DNA from: Saccharomyces uvarum
Lineage: Eukaryota; Ascomycota; Saccharomycetes; Saccharomycetales; Saccharomycetaceae
Reading direction: 5' to 3'
DNA length: 64,000 nt
Assembly: GCA_947243795.1 (NCBI GenBank)
Contig: OX365935.1
Coordinates: forward strand, 310,001 to 374,000
The translations under genes and the position numbers were made by a program. This document shows, piece by piece, positions 62,270 to 64,000 of this stretch. Positions within the stretch are counted from its first letter, which is position 1, and the number at the start of each line of letters is the position of its first letter. The notes below the pieces were generated by a model. It was not told the origin of the DNA and searched no databases. It saw only the letters and a program-made list of their open reading frames with translations.

Positions 62270-63811
62270 CTATTCGATAGAATACGCGGTAAGCCCTGGT
62301 TTAAAAGATGTCAAATCATTAAAATCAAAATGATCCAAATCTAAATGAGACAGGTAGTGGCGTTTTGGTTTTAACTTTATCCCTTCATCTACCTCCAATT
62401 TCTTTAATTTTGATATCATAGAATCGGACGTTATTAAAGTCAAGGGAGTCTGGGTGCCCTTCAACTGCAATTGTTTGATTGTGTCCTTTAAAAGTTGAAG
62501 ATCACAGCCTTTGAGGTCTATTACATGATGATTGCTCACATTAAACGATATCTCATCTATCGATTCAACGCCATTTTGTAAATTGACGACGGAAGAGACC
62601 GTTAGCGAGTTATCCATATACATCCATGTTGGCGGCGAATATGTCTTCCACCATAAGTGAACACCCATCGGTTCGCTATGAAATCTGGAGTAATCTCCCA
62701 AAAACTGGACTATCCCACTTTGATGTGTAATTCCCATGATAAAACCCATAATTATGTTGAAAAGAAGCCACGCCCCTTTGAACAACATATTATTGACTAA
62801 TATCGAGCTCGAACGTGTCCAGCTCAAATTTGTTATGAATAATGGGACTAGTGGTATCAAGAATCTCAATTCTTGATGTTGGAAAAGTGACAAAAATAGC
62901 ATTCCTGATACTATTGAGTACGTAGATAACTGATTGAGCTTATAACCGGACAAAATTGCTAGTAACAATGCAGGGCCTATCATTTGTGGTAAATTTACTA
63001 ATAAATGGGTATATTTTGAATGCAATCCGTGTAGTTGTAAATTCTGGGTATCGATATTGTATTTCAGGTTATTCCAAGGTGCGATGATGAGTCCTTTTCC
63101 GTTACTGAAAATCTTTGTATCTATAAGAACAATTAAACAAGATGATATCAAAAACGAAAATGAAAGTAACGAAATAGACTGCCAATGAGTGCGGTAGAAT
63201 TTCCAAAATAATATCAAGCACGGTAGTAAAATAAATGCAGGAAAAGTGACTCTATTAAAAACCCCAATACTGATCATAAGCCCCAGTAAAATCGATTTCT
63301 TGTAGCTATTCTTTTCAGTATTTTTCTCGTCTGCTATGCTTTCCATTACTGTCAGAGTCATCATTAGAATAATCGTTTCCACAGAATTGGAGAACGTATG
63401 AGTTTGATACGTCCAGGTCACGTAGGAGGTTAGAAACAAAAATTTTTTGATAGATTGGACGGCTTTCGTTTCACTTCTTATTAATTTGGGTATGATGAAA
63501 TTACCGCACAATATGATCATTAGATAATTTTGTAATCTCATTAAATATAGGATTGATATTGGGTTATTTTGAAAGTGAGGGAAAATCTTCAAAATGGTGA
63601 ACAATGGCCCGTAGACCAGCAGTAAAGGAACGTAGCTTCTCGCAGCAAAGCCGGGATCAAATTCCCATGGTATGGTACCTTTGCTATTTGTGAACCGCAT
63701 AACCAGGATTTCAATGCATTGGAAATGCTCATCTGGGTGAATATACGATGGGCCTAGAGCCAGCAGTAGTCCAACGGCATATATTGAATAAAGCCACCAG
63801 TGATACTTCAT
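62270..63811 (-). CDS. SMP3: GPI mannosyltransferase 4 Smp3
   Basis: Endoplasmic-reticulum mannosyltransferase that adds the fourth mannose to GPI-anchor precursors, an essential step in yeast; CAZy family GT22. The product is 513 residues (about 516 in S. cerevisiae). The family's luminal motif HPDEHFQ lies at 25-31, right after the first membrane helix (YSIYAVGLLLALG). Many hydrophobic helices follow through about residue 360, as expected for a multi-pass protein. The C-terminal 120 residues are soluble. The gene start is the ATG at 63811; 189 bp of its promoter remain before the window ends. Confidence 0.97.
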   Translation of the reverse strand: MKYHWWLYSIYAVGLLLALGPSYIHPDEHFQCIEILVMRFTNSKGTIPWEFDPGFAARSYVPLLLVYGPLFTILKIFPHFQNNPISILYLMRLQNYLMIILCGNFIIPKLIRSETKAVQSIKKFLFLTSYVTWTYQTHTFSNSVETIILMMTLTVMESIADEKNTEKNSYKKSILLGLMISIGVFNRVTFPAFILLPCLILFWKFYRTHWQSISLLSFSFLISSCLIVLIDTKIFSNGKGLIIAPWNNLKYNIDTQNLQLHGLHSKYTHLLVNLPQMIGPALLLAILSGYKLNQLSTYSIVSGMLFLSLFQHQELRFLIPLVPLFITNLSWTRSSSILVNNMLFKGAWLLFNIIMGFIMGITHQSGIVQFLGDYSRFHSEPMGVHLWWKTYSPPTWMYMDNSLTVSSVVNLQNGVESIDEISFNVSNHHVIDLKGCDLQLLKDTIKQLQLKGTQTPLTLITSDSMISKLKKLEVDEGIKLKPKRHYLSHLDLDHFDFNDLTSFKPGLTAYSIE

Positions 63812-64000
63812 TTTATACTTAAGCGCCCAGTCTGCAATTGCAAAGAAATAACACGAGGCAGCTTAACTCTTTGCAGAAATATGTGGGTTTTGTATATTGA
63901 TTCTTCTTTAGTAATATTTCTGATTTTGCGCATCTCGCGAAAGTGTAACAGTTTAAGAACTTGACTTGTCGCTAGTATAAGCAAGTCCTTTCGAAAATTC

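Noticed and set aside
1-64000. A new defence system, secondary-metabolite cluster, CRISPR array or transferred bacterial segment
   Set aside because: Every long frame on a coding strand matches a known yeast gene in conserved order. There is no regular repeat-spacer array and no block of foreign genes.

Overview
The window is a stretch of nuclear chromosome from a budding yeast of the genus Saccharomyces. The gene order from RPO31 to SMP3 matches, as I recall it, the YOR116C to YOR149C block on the right arm of S. cerevisiae chromosome XV. Other signs agree: compact genes, one short spliced gene with GTATGT and TACTAAC signals, yeast tRNA genes, a Ty1/Ty2-type solo LTR and yeast promoter motifs. 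Several proteins (GCY1, RGA1, SFL1, RUP1) differ from remembered S. cerevisiae sequences at many positions, while RPT5 is almost unchanged. I therefore infer a sister species or a strongly diverged lineage rather than S. cerevisiae. The exact species cannot be settled by eye.

Layout. 1-8.9 kb: RPO31 (cut by the left edge), RPT5, RTC5, RIO1. 9-13.2 kb: GCY1, PFY1 (with intron), LEO1. 13.4-19.3 kb: four minus-strand genes including UBP2, COQ7 and IAH1. 19.8-29.4 kb: RGA1, ADE2, AFI1, ORT1. 29.4-30.8 kb: a gene-poor gap with a solo delta LTR and a tRNA-Asp gene. 30.8-40 kb: a YOR131C-type HAD hydrolase, VPS17, EFT1, BAG7, IDH2. 40.5-52.7 kb: SIA1, RUP1, SFL1, ARP8, LSC1. 53-64 kb: tRNA-Gly(CCC), THI80, ELG1, PNO1, MDM32, SPP2, SMP3.

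Most genes are unrelated housekeeping genes, but some share a process. UBP2 and RUP1 encode two partners of the Rsp5 ubiquitin ligase. RIO1 and PNO1 act in 40S ribosome assembly. IDH2 and LSC1 are citric-acid-cycle enzymes. RGA1 and BAG7 are Rho-family GTPase activators. Promoter sites fit these roles: PACE at RPT5, PAC/RRPE at RIO1, TGACTC pairs at ADE2, a Gcn4 site at ORT1, an MCB at ELG1, and a Gal4-type site at GCY1.

I found no new gene cluster, defence system or transferred segment. The more unusual observations are small: a perfect 28-bp palindrome between RGA1 and ADE2, two competing 3' splice sites with alternative hairpins in the PFY1 intron, an intact target-site duplication around the solo LTR, a shared 11-bp palindromic motif in the GCY1 and IDH2 upstream regions, and a GC-rich island at RUP1/SFL1.
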